Source: an uncultured Mycoplasmatota bacterium (GTDB lineage Bacteria; Bacillota_I; Bacilli_A; RF39; UBA660). Taken from it: 21,169 nt of DNA. Shown here piece by piece: positions 14,288-21,169 of this stretch; positions within the stretch are counted from its first letter, which is position 1; the number at the start of each line of letters is the position of its first letter. The notes under the pieces were generated by a model that did not search any database, was not told the origin of the DNA, and saw only the letters and a list, made by a program, of their open reading frames with translations. Made by a program: the position numbers and the translations under genes. The DNA is taken from NCBI GenBank assembly GCA_900557185.1, contig USRP01000018.1:1-21169 (forward strand), written 5' to 3'.

Positions 14288-14500
14288 CTATTTTCCTTGG
14301 TAAGTAGATGTACTTCCTAGGTGTTGTTCACCCATTTGTACTAATCTCTTAGTGATTTCTCCACCAACTGAACCATTAGCACGTGAAGTAGCATCTGGAC
14401 CTAAATTAACACCTAATTCGTTAGCAATTTCGTATTTCATTTGTTCAATTGCTTGTTTAGCTCCAGGAACAACTAATTTACTTGTTGTACTGTTTTTCAT
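14288..14500 (-). CDS. Alpha/beta-type small acid-soluble spore protein
   Basis: 70 residues, typical length. These proteins coat forespore DNA, giving UV and heat resistance, and are degraded by the GPR protease at germination. Diagnostic sequence: KYEIANELGV with the GPR cleavage site after E, then LGPDATSRANGSVGGEITKRLV. The AGGAGGTGA ribosome site and a sigma-G promoter precede it (14526-14554), consistent with forespore expression. It is monocistronic apart from the possible small ORF beyond its terminator. With spo0A this is good evidence of endospore formation. Confidence 0.97.
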   Translation of the reverse strand: MKNSTTSKLVVPGAKQAIEQMKYEIANELGVNLGPDATSRANGSVGGEITKRLVQMGEQHLGSTSTYQGK

Positions 14501-14515
14501 ATCAGTTTCACCTCC

Positions 14516-14538
14516 TGTACACTAATAGAATGTGTACA
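14516..14538. promoter_or_regulatory. Perfect 23-bp dyad over the SASP -10 (operator candidate)
   Basis: TGTACAC-N9-GTGTACA (arms 14516-14522 and 14532-14538). It spans the sigma-G -10 and the likely start of transcription and reaches the ribosome site. Because only part would be in the RNA, a DNA-binding site is more likely than an RNA hairpin. No known regulator is assigned. Confidence 0.5.
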
Positions 14539-14554
14539 TTTTGAGGTTTCATAC
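14526..14554 (-). promoter_or_regulatory. Sigma-G type forespore promoter of the SASP gene
   Basis: Minus strand: -35 GTATG (14554-14550, consensus GYATR), 17-bp spacer, -10 CATTCTA (14532-14526, consensus CATNNTA). Its position about 26 bp before the start codon and the nature of the gene both fit. Confidence 0.75.
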
Positions 14555-14579
14555 AAAAAATGTTATGGTAATTTTTGGG

Positions 14580-15761
14580 TTATAATAAATCACTAGATTC
14601 TTCTTCAAAGTTAGAAATTGTAACAACATTTTTTAAACATTCTTGAATCAATGACTCATAATCAAACGTAGTTTCCATTTCTCTTGCTTTTTTTAGATCT
14701 GGATGAATAACTGGATGTTTTGGTACAAAGATTGTACAACAATCCTCAAATGGTAAAATACTTGTTTCATAAGTACCAATCTTTTCACTCATACGAATAA
14801 TTTCTAATTTATCCATACATGCAACAGGACGTATTACAGGCATGTTTGTTACTTCGTTAATAACACTCATACTCGTTAGTGTTTGACTTGCTACTTGGCC
14901 AATACTTTCACCATTGACGATAATTTTACAATTTCTTTTTTTAGCAAGTCTTTCTGTAATACGATACATCATACGACGCATAATGGTTATCATATAAGTA
15001 GGATCACAATTTTTAAAGATTGCTTCCTGTAATTTTGTAAATGGAATAACATGTACTTTCATATGACCTGAGTATTCATTTAAAATAGAAGCTAATGTTA
15101 GAACTTTATTCTTTGCTTCTATACTTGTATGAGGTGGTGAATCAAAATAAATACATTCGATTTGAACACCACGCTTTAAAGCAAGATATCCAGCTACTGG
15201 ACTATCGATTCCTCCACTTAACATCAGCATTCCTTTTCCTTGAATACCAACTGGATAACCACCAATGCCTTCTACTTCTTTCGTATAAAAATACGTACCA
15301 TCCGTTCTAATTTCAATATGTAATGTGAGTTGTGGATGGTGAATATCTACTTTTTTACAATCTAAATATTTTAATAAATAACCACCTATTTGTCTACTTA
15401 CTTCCATACTCTTAATTGGATAAGTTTTATCAGCACGATCTGTAACTACTTTAAATGTATCAAATGTTTCTTGTTCTAACATTTTAAAAGCAATCTTTTT
15501 TAATTCTTCTATATCTTTAGTATTTACTTTTTCACAAATGACTATACTATGTAGTCCAAATACTTTCTGTAACTGATTTACAACTTCATCAAATTTATGA
15601 TCATTTACTTCAATAAACATACGTACTCTATTTTTTATAATATTGACATCGTAATTTTGTAACATTTCTTCTATATTTTTCGTCAAAATCTTAATAAACA
15701 AATTTCGATTTCCTTTTTTGGTTGTTAGTTCTCCATATTTAATTAATATTAATTTCTCCAT
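14580..15761 (-). CDS. thiI: tRNA 4-thiouridine synthetase ThiI
   Basis: 393 residues from the ATG at 15761, placed by GGAGGAAG and by the conserved start MEKLILIKYGELTTKKGNR. ThiI adenylates U8 of tRNA and transfers sulfur from a cysteine desulfurase; in many bacteria it also serves thiamine thiazole synthesis. Order: NFLD-like region (1-60), THUMP domain (about 60-165), adenylation domain with PP-loop SGGIDSP (182-188), GESIGQVASQT and the C-terminal EDCCTIFVPKHPV. No rhodanese domain follows, as in Bacillus ThiI, so sulfur handling would differ from E. coli. No nifS/iscS-type gene is adjacent. Confidence 0.95.
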   Translation of the reverse strand: MEKLILIKYGELTTKKGNRNLFIKILTKNIEEMLQNYDVNIIKNRVRMFIEVNDHKFDEVVNQLQKVFGLHSIVICEKVNTKDIEELKKIAFKMLEQETFDTFKVVTDRADKTYPIKSMEVSRQIGGYLLKYLDCKKVDIHHPQLTLHIEIRTDGTYFYTKEVEGIGGYPVGIQGKGMLMLSGGIDSPVAGYLALKRGVQIECIYFDSPPHTSIEAKNKVLTLASILNEYSGHMKVHVIPFTKLQEAIFKNCDPTYMITIMRRMMYRITERLAKKRNCKIIVNGESIGQVASQTLTSMSVINEVTNMPVIRPVACMDKLEIIRMSEKIGTYETSILPFEDCCTIFVPKHPVIHPDLKKAREMETTFDYESLIQECLKNVVTISNFEEESSDLL

Positions 15762-15780
15762 AGTTCTTCCTCCGACGTAT

Positions 15781-15810
15781 ATTATAGCAAACAAAAAGAC
15801 AAGGTTTCAA
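15781..15810 (-). promoter_or_regulatory. Promoter of thiI, overlapping the upstream terminator
   Basis: Minus strand: -35 TTGAAA (15810-15805), 18-bp spacer, -10 TATAAT (15786-15781). The -35 is exactly the loop of the upstream terminator hairpin, and the spacer includes its 3' arm and T-tract. Confidence 0.65.
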
Positions 15811-15820
15811 CCTTGTCTTT
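15792..15820 (-). terminator. Terminator after the surface-protein remnant
   Basis: Perfect 10-bp stem AAAGACAAGG / CCTTGTCTTT (arms 15795-15804 and 15811-15820), 6-nt loop, T-run on the minus strand. It has been retained although the gene it served is reduced to its last 42 codons. Confidence 0.88.
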
Positions 15821-15823
15821 CAA

Positions 15824-15952
15824 TTAAGCATGATTTTTTAATTGTTTCATAGCAAATGTTCCTGCAGCTGCAGAAATAATTAATCCAGCAACAATTAATA
15901 ATACAGAATCAGAAGTTTCTGGGTTTGTTACTTCTTCAGTTGTATCACCTAC
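15824..15952 (-). pseudogene. Orphan C-terminal sorting signal of a lost surface protein
   Basis: An open stretch of 42 codons, with no usable start codon, encodes GDTTEEVTNPETSDS, then a hydrophobic segment (VLLIVAGLIISAAAGTFA) and the basic tail MKQLKNHA. This is the layout of a sortase cell-wall sorting signal: NPxT-type motif, membrane span, positive tail. In-frame TAG and TAA stops lie immediately upstream, and the tract CTAGTAAGTAGGTGA has stops in all three frames. The 70-residue gene upstream ends in another frame. I read it as the 3' end of a deleted or rearranged surface-protein gene. A mutated, still expressed short form cannot be excluded but lacks a start. Confidence 0.6.
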
Positions 15953-15992
15953 TTACTAGTATACCGAATTTTATCCGTAATGAGAAGTCCCA

Positions 15993-16205
15993 TTACTTTT
16001 CCTGTTCCATGTCACTTTTAGAATAATCATCGCATTTATTTTGAAAGTTATCATAGTCTGTTTCTTCCATAAAACGTTCTAAATAATCTTTTTCTTCTAA
16101 TTGTTCTAGTGTTTCTGACAATAATTTGTTTTCTGGTGTTTCAATATCGTTTAAAACATCACGTTCTTCTGCCTCATCGACAATTTTATCATATGTTTGA
16201 TTCAC
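15993..16205 (-). CDS. Small acidic protein of unknown function
   Basis: 70 residues, strongly acidic, with ETLEQLEEKDYLERFMEETDYDNF in its middle predicted as helix and one Cys. It has no signal peptide or membrane span, so it is probably cytoplasmic. The start is GTG, placed by GAGGGG five bases upstream. It lies 39 bp after ezrA, beyond the ezrA terminator, so it would be expressed by read-through or from an unseen promoter. No family recognised. A GTAATG-N8-CATTAC hairpin overlaps its stop but lacks a T-tract. Confidence 0.5.
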   Translation of the reverse strand: MNQTYDKIVDEAEERDVLNDIETPENKLLSETLEQLEEKDYLERFMEETDYDNFQNKCDDYSKSDMEQEK

Positions 16206-16225
16206 AAGATCCCCTCATTTCTTTT

Positions 16226-16250
16226 AAAAAAAGTAGCGATGACACTACTT
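16226..16250 (-). terminator. Terminator of ezrA
   Basis: 8-bp stem (AAGTAGTG / CGCTACTT on the minus strand, one G-U pair; arms 16250-16243 and 16238-16231) with a TCAT loop and a T7 tract. It overlaps the ezrA stop codon. Confidence 0.78.
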
Positions 16251-17963
16251 CTCATTTCCATATAATTTTAATAATTTATCATAAATACCTGGTTCAATAC
16301 GATTTAAACAATTAATAGTAAGCTCTAATGATTTATGATACTCACCTTTATAAAATAACACTTCTGAATAAGTTAATTTCTTATCTAAACCTTCTACTGA
16401 ACTACGATAACGATTCCCATAGACAATTGCCATTTCGGCAAACATCGCTGTTTTTAACAATTCTTTCGTTGTCATATATAATTTTAAAACTAAGTCACGA
16501 GCTGTATCTACTCTCGTATTTAACGTTGTAATTGTAATTGGTTTTTTATCCAATTCTTTCACAATCTCTTTAATAGCAGCTCCTGCCTCTTTTAATTCTA
16601 CAAAATATGTATTTGGAATCACTGGTAAATTATAATCGCGAATTTTTAATTTAGATTCTTTTAAAATACTTCTTACTTCATCTAATTGTTCACGTGCTCT
16701 TACCTCATCTGCTTTCATACCACCAATGACTTCTAGTGTTTCATCTAAACGTTCTTGTAAAGCCACTAAACGATTGGTTAATAATTCTACTTCATGTGTT
16801 AATTTAGAATAAGCAAATGTATGATTGCCTGTATGTTCTTGAAATACTTCAAAATCATGGTTTAAAACACCTAATTTTTCTCTTACTTCATTTAATACAG
16901 TCACATCATCATTAGATAAATGATATGTACTTTTAATATTATCAAACTTAGCAAAGATATCTTCTACTAAACGATTCATACGACTGAGTTTATTTTTAAA
17001 TGTATTACTTGCATTTTCAAAAATACTACGCTCTTGTTTTTCCTTTTCAAAGTCTTGATATAATTGTTCAAAATATTCTAATAATATTTTTAATTCAAAT
17101 AAACTATCTTCTAAATTTAAACTCTGTACACGTTTTCTAATATCAGTAATTTTTTTATTGGCTTCTTCAATATTATATTCGACATTTAAATAATCAAGGG
17201 GATATCCCATACTGACCATACTTTTATATATTTCCATGGATTCAGCCATTTTCTTAGGTAAAATACTCGTTGCTAAAAGTTCAATACTTGGTACTTCTTC
17301 AACAACAATTTCCATATGTTTTAAAGAATTATCGATTACTTTCATAACTTGTGTTACTTCCGTATATTGATTCTTATCCATTACAAGTTCAAACTTTTCA
17401 AACATTTTAGCAATCGTTGCGAATTGATTTTGAACTGCATTTTCAGCTTCTCCAAACTCTGTACGAGTTGCGACAAACTTCTCATATAACTCACGGTATT
17501 TAGTCTTTAATTTTGTAATAATACCACGGTTCTTTTCTTCACTCGTCGTAATAGAACGGATTTCTCCCAATAGAAATTCTGAATTAGCTTTTACTTTATA
17601 TAATTCCATCTCTAATTTTGCAATCTTATAGAGAGTACTTTTATAATCCATTTTAGAAAGAGAATAATCAGCTTCTAATAACATGTCTGTAATTTTAGGA
17701 ATTTGATGATTTTTAATATCATCTAAACGATTTTTCCACTTCTCATACATTGCTTCTACACTCTCATTTTTTAAAAAAGTTTCTACTTTCGATAGTTCTG
17801 GAGCAATCGGTGCAGAATCAATTTCATTTTTTTCTATTTCTAACTCTTCTAAGTGATGTTTTAACTTTTTGTTTTTCTTATTTTGAATCAAATTCAGTAC
17901 GAAAACAACAAGTATAATAGTTATTACATATATTGTCAAAATCATTAAAGTAAGACTATTCAC
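16245..17963 (-). CDS. ezrA: Septation ring formation regulator EzrA
   Basis: 572 residues, the normal length of EzrA. One N-terminal transmembrane segment (about 2-24, outside-in) leads into a long cytoplasmic region of spectrin-like helical coiled coil to the C-terminus. Typical stretches are EAMYEKWKNRLDDI, ILTEAD-type LLEADYSLSKMDYK and YGNRYRSSV near the end. EzrA binds FtsZ, blocks Z rings at wrong sites and helps coordinate division and wall synthesis in Bacilli. I chose the GTG at 17963, preceded by GAGGTGATACAA; the GTG three codons upstream is part of that ribosome site. It diverges from rpsD, a common arrangement in Bacilli. Confidence 0.92.
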   Translation of the reverse strand: MNSLTLMILTIYVITIILVVFVLNLIQNKKNKKLKHHLEELEIEKNEIDSAPIAPELSKVETFLKNESVEAMYEKWKNRLDDIKNHQIPKITDMLLEADYSLSKMDYKSTLYKIAKLEMELYKVKANSEFLLGEIRSITTSEEKNRGIITKLKTKYRELYEKFVATRTEFGEAENAVQNQFATIAKMFEKFELVMDKNQYTEVTQVMKVIDNSLKHMEIVVEEVPSIELLATSILPKKMAESMEIYKSMVSMGYPLDYLNVEYNIEEANKKITDIRKRVQSLNLEDSLFELKILLEYFEQLYQDFEKEKQERSIFENASNTFKNKLSRMNRLVEDIFAKFDNIKSTYHLSNDDVTVLNEVREKLGVLNHDFEVFQEHTGNHTFAYSKLTHEVELLTNRLVALQERLDETLEVIGGMKADEVRAREQLDEVRSILKESKLKIRDYNLPVIPNTYFVELKEAGAAIKEIVKELDKKPITITTLNTRVDTARDLVLKLYMTTKELLKTAMFAEMAIVYGNRYRSSVEGLDKKLTYSEVLFYKGEYHKSLELTINCLNRIEPGIYDKLLKLYGNEK

Positions 17964-17984
17964 TTGTATCACCTCGTTAGTATA

Positions 17985-18014
17985 ACTATATCACACTCGT
18001 GTCTTTTTTTGCAA
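17985..18014 (-). promoter_or_regulatory. Promoter of ezrA
   Basis: Minus strand: -35 TTGCAA (18014-18009), 18-bp spacer, -10 TATAGT (17990-17985). A second -10-like TATACT lies 6 bp downstream. Confidence 0.55.
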
Positions 18015-18062
18015 TATTTTGTCTAATTTTTGTGAAATATGTAAAGTATCGATAATTTTCTG

Positions 18063-18091
18063 TTGACTTTCAAGGCCTTTTATCATATAAT
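18063..18091 (+). promoter_or_regulatory. Sigma-A promoter of rpsD
   Basis: -35 TTGACT (18063-18068), 17-bp spacer, -10 TATAAT (18086-18091). It is strong, as expected for a ribosomal protein gene, and gives a 5' leader of about 155 nt. Confidence 0.88.
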
Positions 18092-18097
18092 TATGTA

Positions 18098-18240
18098 TGC
18101 GTATGAACGAAAAGAGCAGCTTGATAACAAGCAGGTTAATGTGTTTATTACCGAGTGGGTTGTAGTAACTTTGCTGCCAAGCGAAACGATTTAAATAAAC
18201 ACCCTAATCTTGAATGTTATCTCCTCTTTGAAACTACGTA
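18098..18240 (+). promoter_or_regulatory. S4 autoregulatory leader (rpsD leader RNA)
   Basis: The leader contains a hairpin GCTTG-ATAA-CAAGC (18119-18132), then a long-range stem between GTGTTTATT (18141-18149) and AATAAACAC (18194-18202) enclosing ACCGAGTGGG and GCTGCCAAGCGAAACG. Bacillota rpsD mRNAs carry a structured leader that S4 binds to repress its own synthesis; the position and the ACCGAGTGG-type sequence fit that family. The family assignment is from memory of its layout and not from a covariance search. Confidence 0.7.
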
Positions 18241-18255
18241 AGAAGGAGGAAAAGT

Positions 18256-18858
18256 ATGGCAAGATACACAGGATCTGAGTACAGAAGAGCACGTCGTGTT
18301 GGTTTCTCTACTACTGAAACAGGAAAAGAATTAGCTAAGAAACCTTACGGACCTGGAGCTCATGGACAAGATCGTAAGAAAAAATTATCTAACTATGGAG
18401 AACAACTTCAAGAAAAACAAAAAGTTAGATATATGTATGGGTTAACAGAAAAACAATTCAGAAAAACATTTGAAATGGCTGGAAAATTAAAAGGAGTTCA
18501 CGGTGAAGACTTACTAAAACTTTTAGAAAGTCGTTTAGATAACTTAGTTTATCGTATTGGATTCGCTACAACAAGAAGAGGAGCTAGACAATTAGTAAAC
18601 CATGGTCATATTACAGTAAATGGTAGAAAAGTAGATATTCCATCTTACCAAGTAAAACCTGGTGATGTAATTGCTGTAAAAGAAAACTCAAAAGAACATC
18701 CAGCAATTAAAGCTAGCTTAGAAGCTGTTAATAAACGTGTTGAATTCATTACTTATGATGAAAAGAACATGAGTGCTACTTATGTAAGATATCCAGAAAG
18801 AAGCGAATTAAACCCAGAAATCAAAGAAGCATTAATTGTTGAATTCTATAACCGTTAA
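18256..18858 (+). CDS. rpsD: 30S ribosomal protein S4
   Basis: 200 residues, full length. S4 starts 30S assembly by binding 16S rRNA. N-terminal ARYTGSEYRRARRVGFS, PYGPGAHGQDRKKKLSNYG, then the S4 RNA-binding domain with LESRLDNLVYRIGFATTRRGARQLVNHGHITVNG (spread over about 90-125). It lacks the N-terminal zinc cysteines, so it is the C-minus form. The AAGGAGG site is strong. As often in Bacillota, rpsD stands alone, outside the alpha operon, with its own leader and terminator, divergent from ezrA. Confidence 0.98.
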   Translation: MARYTGSEYRRARRVGFSTTETGKELAKKPYGPGAHGQDRKKKLSNYGEQLQEKQKVRYMYGLTEKQFRKTFEMAGKLKGVHGEDLLKLLESRLDNLVYRIGFATTRRGARQLVNHGHITVNGRKVDIPSYQVKPGDVIAVKENSKEHPAIKASLEAVNKRVEFITYDEKNMSATYVRYPERSELNPEIKEALIVEFYNR

Positions 18859-18860
18859 GA

Positions 18861-18888
18861 AAAGGAAGCATTTGCTTCCTTTATTTTT
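18861..18888. terminator. Bidirectional terminator between rpsD and the kinase-fold gene
   Basis: Perfect 9-bp stem AAAGGAAGC / GCTTCCTTT (arms 18861-18869 and 18874-18882), ATTT loop. ATTTTT follows on the plus strand and TTCTTAAC on the minus strand. The stop codon of the minus-strand gene lies in one arm, so the convergent genes share the hairpin. Confidence 0.85.
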
Positions 18889-19564
18889 GTCTATTTAAGA
18901 AATGAAAATGTTCTAATAATGTATCTAAAGAACTATGATGTCCTGCAAGTATTTCACGAATCTGCTCTTTTTGTTCTAAAGTTAATTGATCAGTTCTTTC
19001 TACATAATAAATATCCTCTAATGAAACATGATATAAAAGAGATAAAGTAAATAAACGAAATACACTTTGTTGATGTTCTAATCCCTTTTTCTTATCATAT
19101 TTACTTAATGTATTCGTAATCAAACAATCATCAAAATCAATCCATTTGATATGACCATTCCAATATAAAATATTATCAACATCAATATCTGTATAAATAT
19201 ATTCCTGATTATGTTCATGACATTCCTGCTCTATTTGATATAACAAATTTTCTAATGTCTCTTGATCAAATGTTTCTAATTGTTGTGATAATGGTTGATA
19301 TTGATGTTCAAATAACATCTCATACCCTACTAATCCATTATTTGATAACCATGCTTTTATTGGAACAATATCTTTTTTAGATGGATGATTTAGAAAGTAT
19401 TGTACTACTTTTGTAATCTGTTCTTTTTTATCGTTACTAACATGATTTTTATATACTTTTAACAAACGTTCAGAATTTAATTGATAAATGACACTATCCT
19501 CATTTTCGTGAAAAATTGGAAGTGTGGTATCCATTTTATCTATCCAAGTAATTTTCTCATTCAT
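18881..19564 (-). CDS. Kinase-fold protein of unknown substrate, downstream of tyrS
   Basis: 227 residues from the ATG at 19564. It has the layout of a protein-kinase/aminoglycoside phosphotransferase fold: an N-lobe with DSVIYQLNSERLLKVYKN (possible ATP lysine K36), a catalytic loop TDIDVDNIL (D126 and N131 at the usual five-residue spacing, without the usual His) and an IDFDD motif (D143) in the DFG place. It could phosphorylate a small molecule or protein, or be a degenerate kinase. The gene overlaps the end of tyrS by 8 bp and has no ribosome site of its own, so it should be coupled to tyrS and under the same T-box. GTG or ATG codons 6-11 codons upstream are alternative starts. No closer family name can be given. 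Confidence 0.62.
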   Translation of the reverse strand: MNEKITWIDKMDTTLPIFHENEDSVIYQLNSERLLKVYKNHVSNDKKEQITKVVQYFLNHPSKKDIVPIKAWLSNNGLVGYEMLFEHQYQPLSQQLETFDQETLENLLYQIEQECHEHNQEYIYTDIDVDNILYWNGHIKWIDFDDCLITNTLSKYDKKKGLEHQQSVFRLFTLSLLYHVSLEDIYYVERTDQLTLEQKEQIREILAGHHSSLDTLLEHFHFLNRQK

Positions 19565-20792
19565 GCCATGTACCAACATAATATTTTTTCTTACCACGAC
19601 GAATAATTGTCAATGTTTGTTCTAAAGCAGACTCTTTAGAAACAACAAATTCTAAATCAGTCACCCTTTCTCCATTGACTGTAATACTACCCGCTGTAAT
19701 CCATTCACGAGCTTCTCTTTTACTACTAGCAATCTTATGATTTACTAAAAATTCAACTAAATTCATTTCTTCTGTAATATCAAAATGAGGTACATCTTTT
19801 AAACCGATTTTTAAATCATTGACAGATAATTTTTGAATATTACCACTAAATAGTAATTGACTCATTTCTTCTGCTTTTTCAAACTCTTCTTTACCATGTA
19901 AATCAGTAATAATTTCACGAGCAAGTGCTTTTTGTGCAACACGGCTTTCTGGATGTTGTAATTGTTCTTTTTCAATCGCTTCGATTTCTTCTTTAGATAA
20001 GAATGTAAATACTTTTAAATAATGAATCACCATTTCATCATCTGTATTAATTAAATATTGATATAATTCATAAGATGATGTTTTATTTTTATCAAGCCAT
20101 AGAGCATTTCCTTCACTCTTACCAAATTTATTTCCATACTTATCTAGAATTAAAGGCATTGTAAATCCATAAGCAGTCTTATTTAATTTCTTCTTAATTA
20201 AATCAATTCCTGTTGTAATATTACCCCATTGATCAGAGCCTTCTACTTGCATAATACAATTTTTTTCTTGGAATAAATGTAAGAAATCATTCCCTTGAAT
20301 TAATGTATAAGAAAACTCTGCATAAGTAATCCCTGTATCTAAACGACGATTAATAATATCTTTATTTAACATATAATTCACATTGATATATTTTCCTACA
20401 TCTCTTAAGAAATCTAAAAAGCTAATATCTTTTGTCCATTCATAATTGTTTACCACTTCTGCTTTTCCATCAAAGATTTTACTTACTTGATTACGAATTC
20501 CCTCTAAATTTTTCTCTACTGTTTCTTTAGAAATCAATTCTCTTTCAGCAGTTGGTCTTGGATCACCAATTAAACCAGTTGCCCCTCCAACTAATAAAAT
20601 AGGATGGTGTCCTGCTTTTGCTAAACGTTTTGCAGTCACTAAAGAAGAATAGTGTCCTAAATGTAAACTATCTGCGGTTGGATCTGTTCCCCAATAAAAA
20701 GTAATTTTTTCCTCGTCTAATTTCTTTTGTAAATCTTCTCCTGCAACGTCTTTAATTAAACCACGCCACATTAATTCTTCATATAATGTCAT
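19557..20792 (-). CDS. tyrS: Tyrosyl-tRNA synthetase
   Basis: 411 residues, the usual TyrS length. Charges tRNA-Tyr. Class I signatures: HIGH-type HLGH (44-47) and KMSKS-type KFGKS (222-226); the tyrosine-binding region includes YTLIQGNDFLHLF and QVEGSDQWGNITTG. The C-terminal 65 or so residues form an S4-like RNA-binding domain (ASSKREAREWITAGSITVNG). I chose the ATG at 20792 because AGGAGGAGATAAG precedes it; upstream codons of the longer frame are T-box terminator sequence. Expression is controlled by the T-box upstream, and the kinase-fold gene overlaps its 3' end. Confidence 0.97.
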   Translation of the reverse strand: MTLYEELMWRGLIKDVAGEDLQKKLDEEKITFYWGTDPTADSLHLGHYSSLVTAKRLAKAGHHPILLVGGATGLIGDPRPTAERELISKETVEKNLEGIRNQVSKIFDGKAEVVNNYEWTKDISFLDFLRDVGKYINVNYMLNKDIINRRLDTGITYAEFSYTLIQGNDFLHLFQEKNCIMQVEGSDQWGNITTGIDLIKKKLNKTAYGFTMPLILDKYGNKFGKSEGNALWLDKNKTSSYELYQYLINTDDEMVIHYLKVFTFLSKEEIEAIEKEQLQHPESRVAQKALAREIITDLHGKEEFEKAEEMSQLLFSGNIQKLSVNDLKIGLKDVPHFDITEEMNLVEFLVNHKIASSKREAREWITAGSITVNGERVTDLEFVVSKESALEQTLTIIRRGKKKYYVGTWHE

Positions 20793-20810
20793 CTTATCTC
20801 CTCCTAAACA

Positions 20811-21019
20811 AAAAAAGTATTTCATGCTTTAAGGACGAAATAATCGCGGTACCACCTTAATTCATAAAATACTTTATGCACTCTTCTCTTAACGCGAGAT
20901 TACGCTTTCTACTCCTGATTTGTATTTCAAAAAAATATCTTGACTTATTTTCACCAACCATAAGTTCTCTTTTTACCAATATTTTTTCTACTTAGAATCA
21001 TTCCCTGTAGAATTAATAT
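20811..21019 (-). promoter_or_regulatory. Tyrosyl T-box riboswitch
   Basis: The minus strand holds the conserved T-box AAGGTGGTACCGCG (20858-20845) inside an antiterminator/terminator region. The terminator stem pairs AAAGTATTTTATGAATTAAGG (20875-20855, here split as AAAGTATTTTATG and AATTAAGG) with CCTTAAAGCATGAAATACTTT (20834-20814, split as CCTTAAAG and CATGAAATACTTT), followed by T-run 20816-20811. Upstream lies a Stem I region containing GGTTGGTGAAAA and a tyrosine specifier codon TAC (20924-20922, in GAAATACAAA). Uncharged tRNA-Tyr would stabilise the antiterminator and switch on tyrS and its partner gene. Confidence 0.92.
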
Positions 21020-21025
21020 GTACTT

Positions 21026-21054
21026 ATCATAACATATGCATTTTATTTCGTCAA
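21026..21054 (-). promoter_or_regulatory. Promoter of the tyrS T-box unit
   Basis: Minus strand: -35 TTGACG (21054-21049), 17-bp spacer, -10 TATGAT (21031-21026). The transcript would start near 21019, giving a T-box leader of about 225 nt. Confidence 0.8.
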
Positions 21055-21072
21055 TTGTCTACTCTATATCAT

Positions 21073-21100
21073 GGAAAGAAAAGAGGAGAAAATCTCCTCT
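21073..21100 (-). terminator. Terminator of the right-edge gene
   Basis: Perfect 8-bp stem AGAGGAGA / TCTCCTCT (arms 21082-21089 and 21093-21100) with a 3-nt loop and TTTTCTTTCC on the minus strand. It overlaps the stop codon of the partial gene. Confidence 0.85.
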
Positions 21101-21169
21101 ATTCAATTACGAATGGATCTTGCATCGTTCCTGTTCCTGTGAACTCTAGATTTTCTGTGTTCAGATTGA
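21099..21169 (-). CDS. C-terminus of a protein with a surface-repeat module (partial)
   Basis: The minus strand reads 23 codons from the right edge to a TAG at 21101-21099. The last residues, LEFTGTGTMQDPFVIE, match the module ending (SGxGxxxxPYVI) found twice in the two-repeat surface protein at 1111-2487. It is therefore likely the end of another protein of that type. Everything upstream is outside the window. The frame is supported by the motif and by the terminator that starts at the stop. Confidence 0.65.
   Translation of the reverse strand, partial: NLNTENLEFTGTGTMQDPFVIE

Noticed and set aside
15974..15996. GTAATG-N8-CATTAC hairpin at the end of the acidic-protein gene as a terminator
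   Set aside because: There is no T-tract after it on the minus strand.
15824..16205. Joining the 70-residue acidic protein to the sorting-signal remnant by frameshift
   Set aside because: The frames differ and several stops in all frames lie between them; the acidic protein has no signal peptide, which a wall-anchored protein would need.

Overview
The window is AT-rich, gene-dense chromosomal DNA from a low-GC Bacillota. Spo0A, an alpha/beta-type small acid-soluble spore protein (SASP), EzrA, a cysteine-free ribosomal protein S4, a tyrosyl T-box and GGAGG ribosome sites point to an endospore former of the Bacilli/Erysipelotrichia side. The lineage is inferred from gene content, not from a search. 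I saw no rRNA, tRNA, CRISPR array, insertion sequence or phage genes.

Left part (1-3352, minus strand): spo0A, then a two-gene operon for membrane-anchored surface or secreted proteins: a two-repeat extracellular protein and a phosphodiester glycosidase. A 12-bp match to the Spo0A box lies over the -35 region of that operon, and a second box (with a weaker copy one helical turn away) lies upstream of spo0A. This suggests autoregulation and a small Spo0A-controlled surface module.

Central part (3488-13117, minus strand) holds lower glycolysis in two operons. One runs: pilin-like membrane protein, pgk, YbhN-type flippase-like protein, GT4 diacylglycerol-type glycosyltransferase, tpiA. The other runs: TGS-domain uridine/nucleoside kinase, a truncated GAPDH paralogue, gap. 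Between them sits an ABC exporter with a complete attenuator: a strong sigma-A promoter, an uncalled 24-residue leader ORF with a strong Shine-Dalgarno site, an antiterminator segment inside the leader ORF that is perfectly complementary over 10 nt to the terminator arm, and an 11-bp terminator stem before the transporter. This is the most notable system in the window.

Right part (13118-21169): clpP (TTG start) diverges from the kinase operon; then come a small secreted cysteine-containing protein, an uncalled 29-residue ORF, the SASP gene with a recognisable sigma-G promoter overlapped by a perfect 23-bp dyad, thiI, an orphan C-terminal sorting-signal remnant, a small acidic protein, ezrA, rpsD with an autoregulatory-type leader, and a tyrS operon with a T-box that also carries a kinase-fold protein of unknown role. 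The left edge holds the first codons of another gene, and the right edge holds the last codons of a protein with the same C-terminal module as the two-repeat surface protein.
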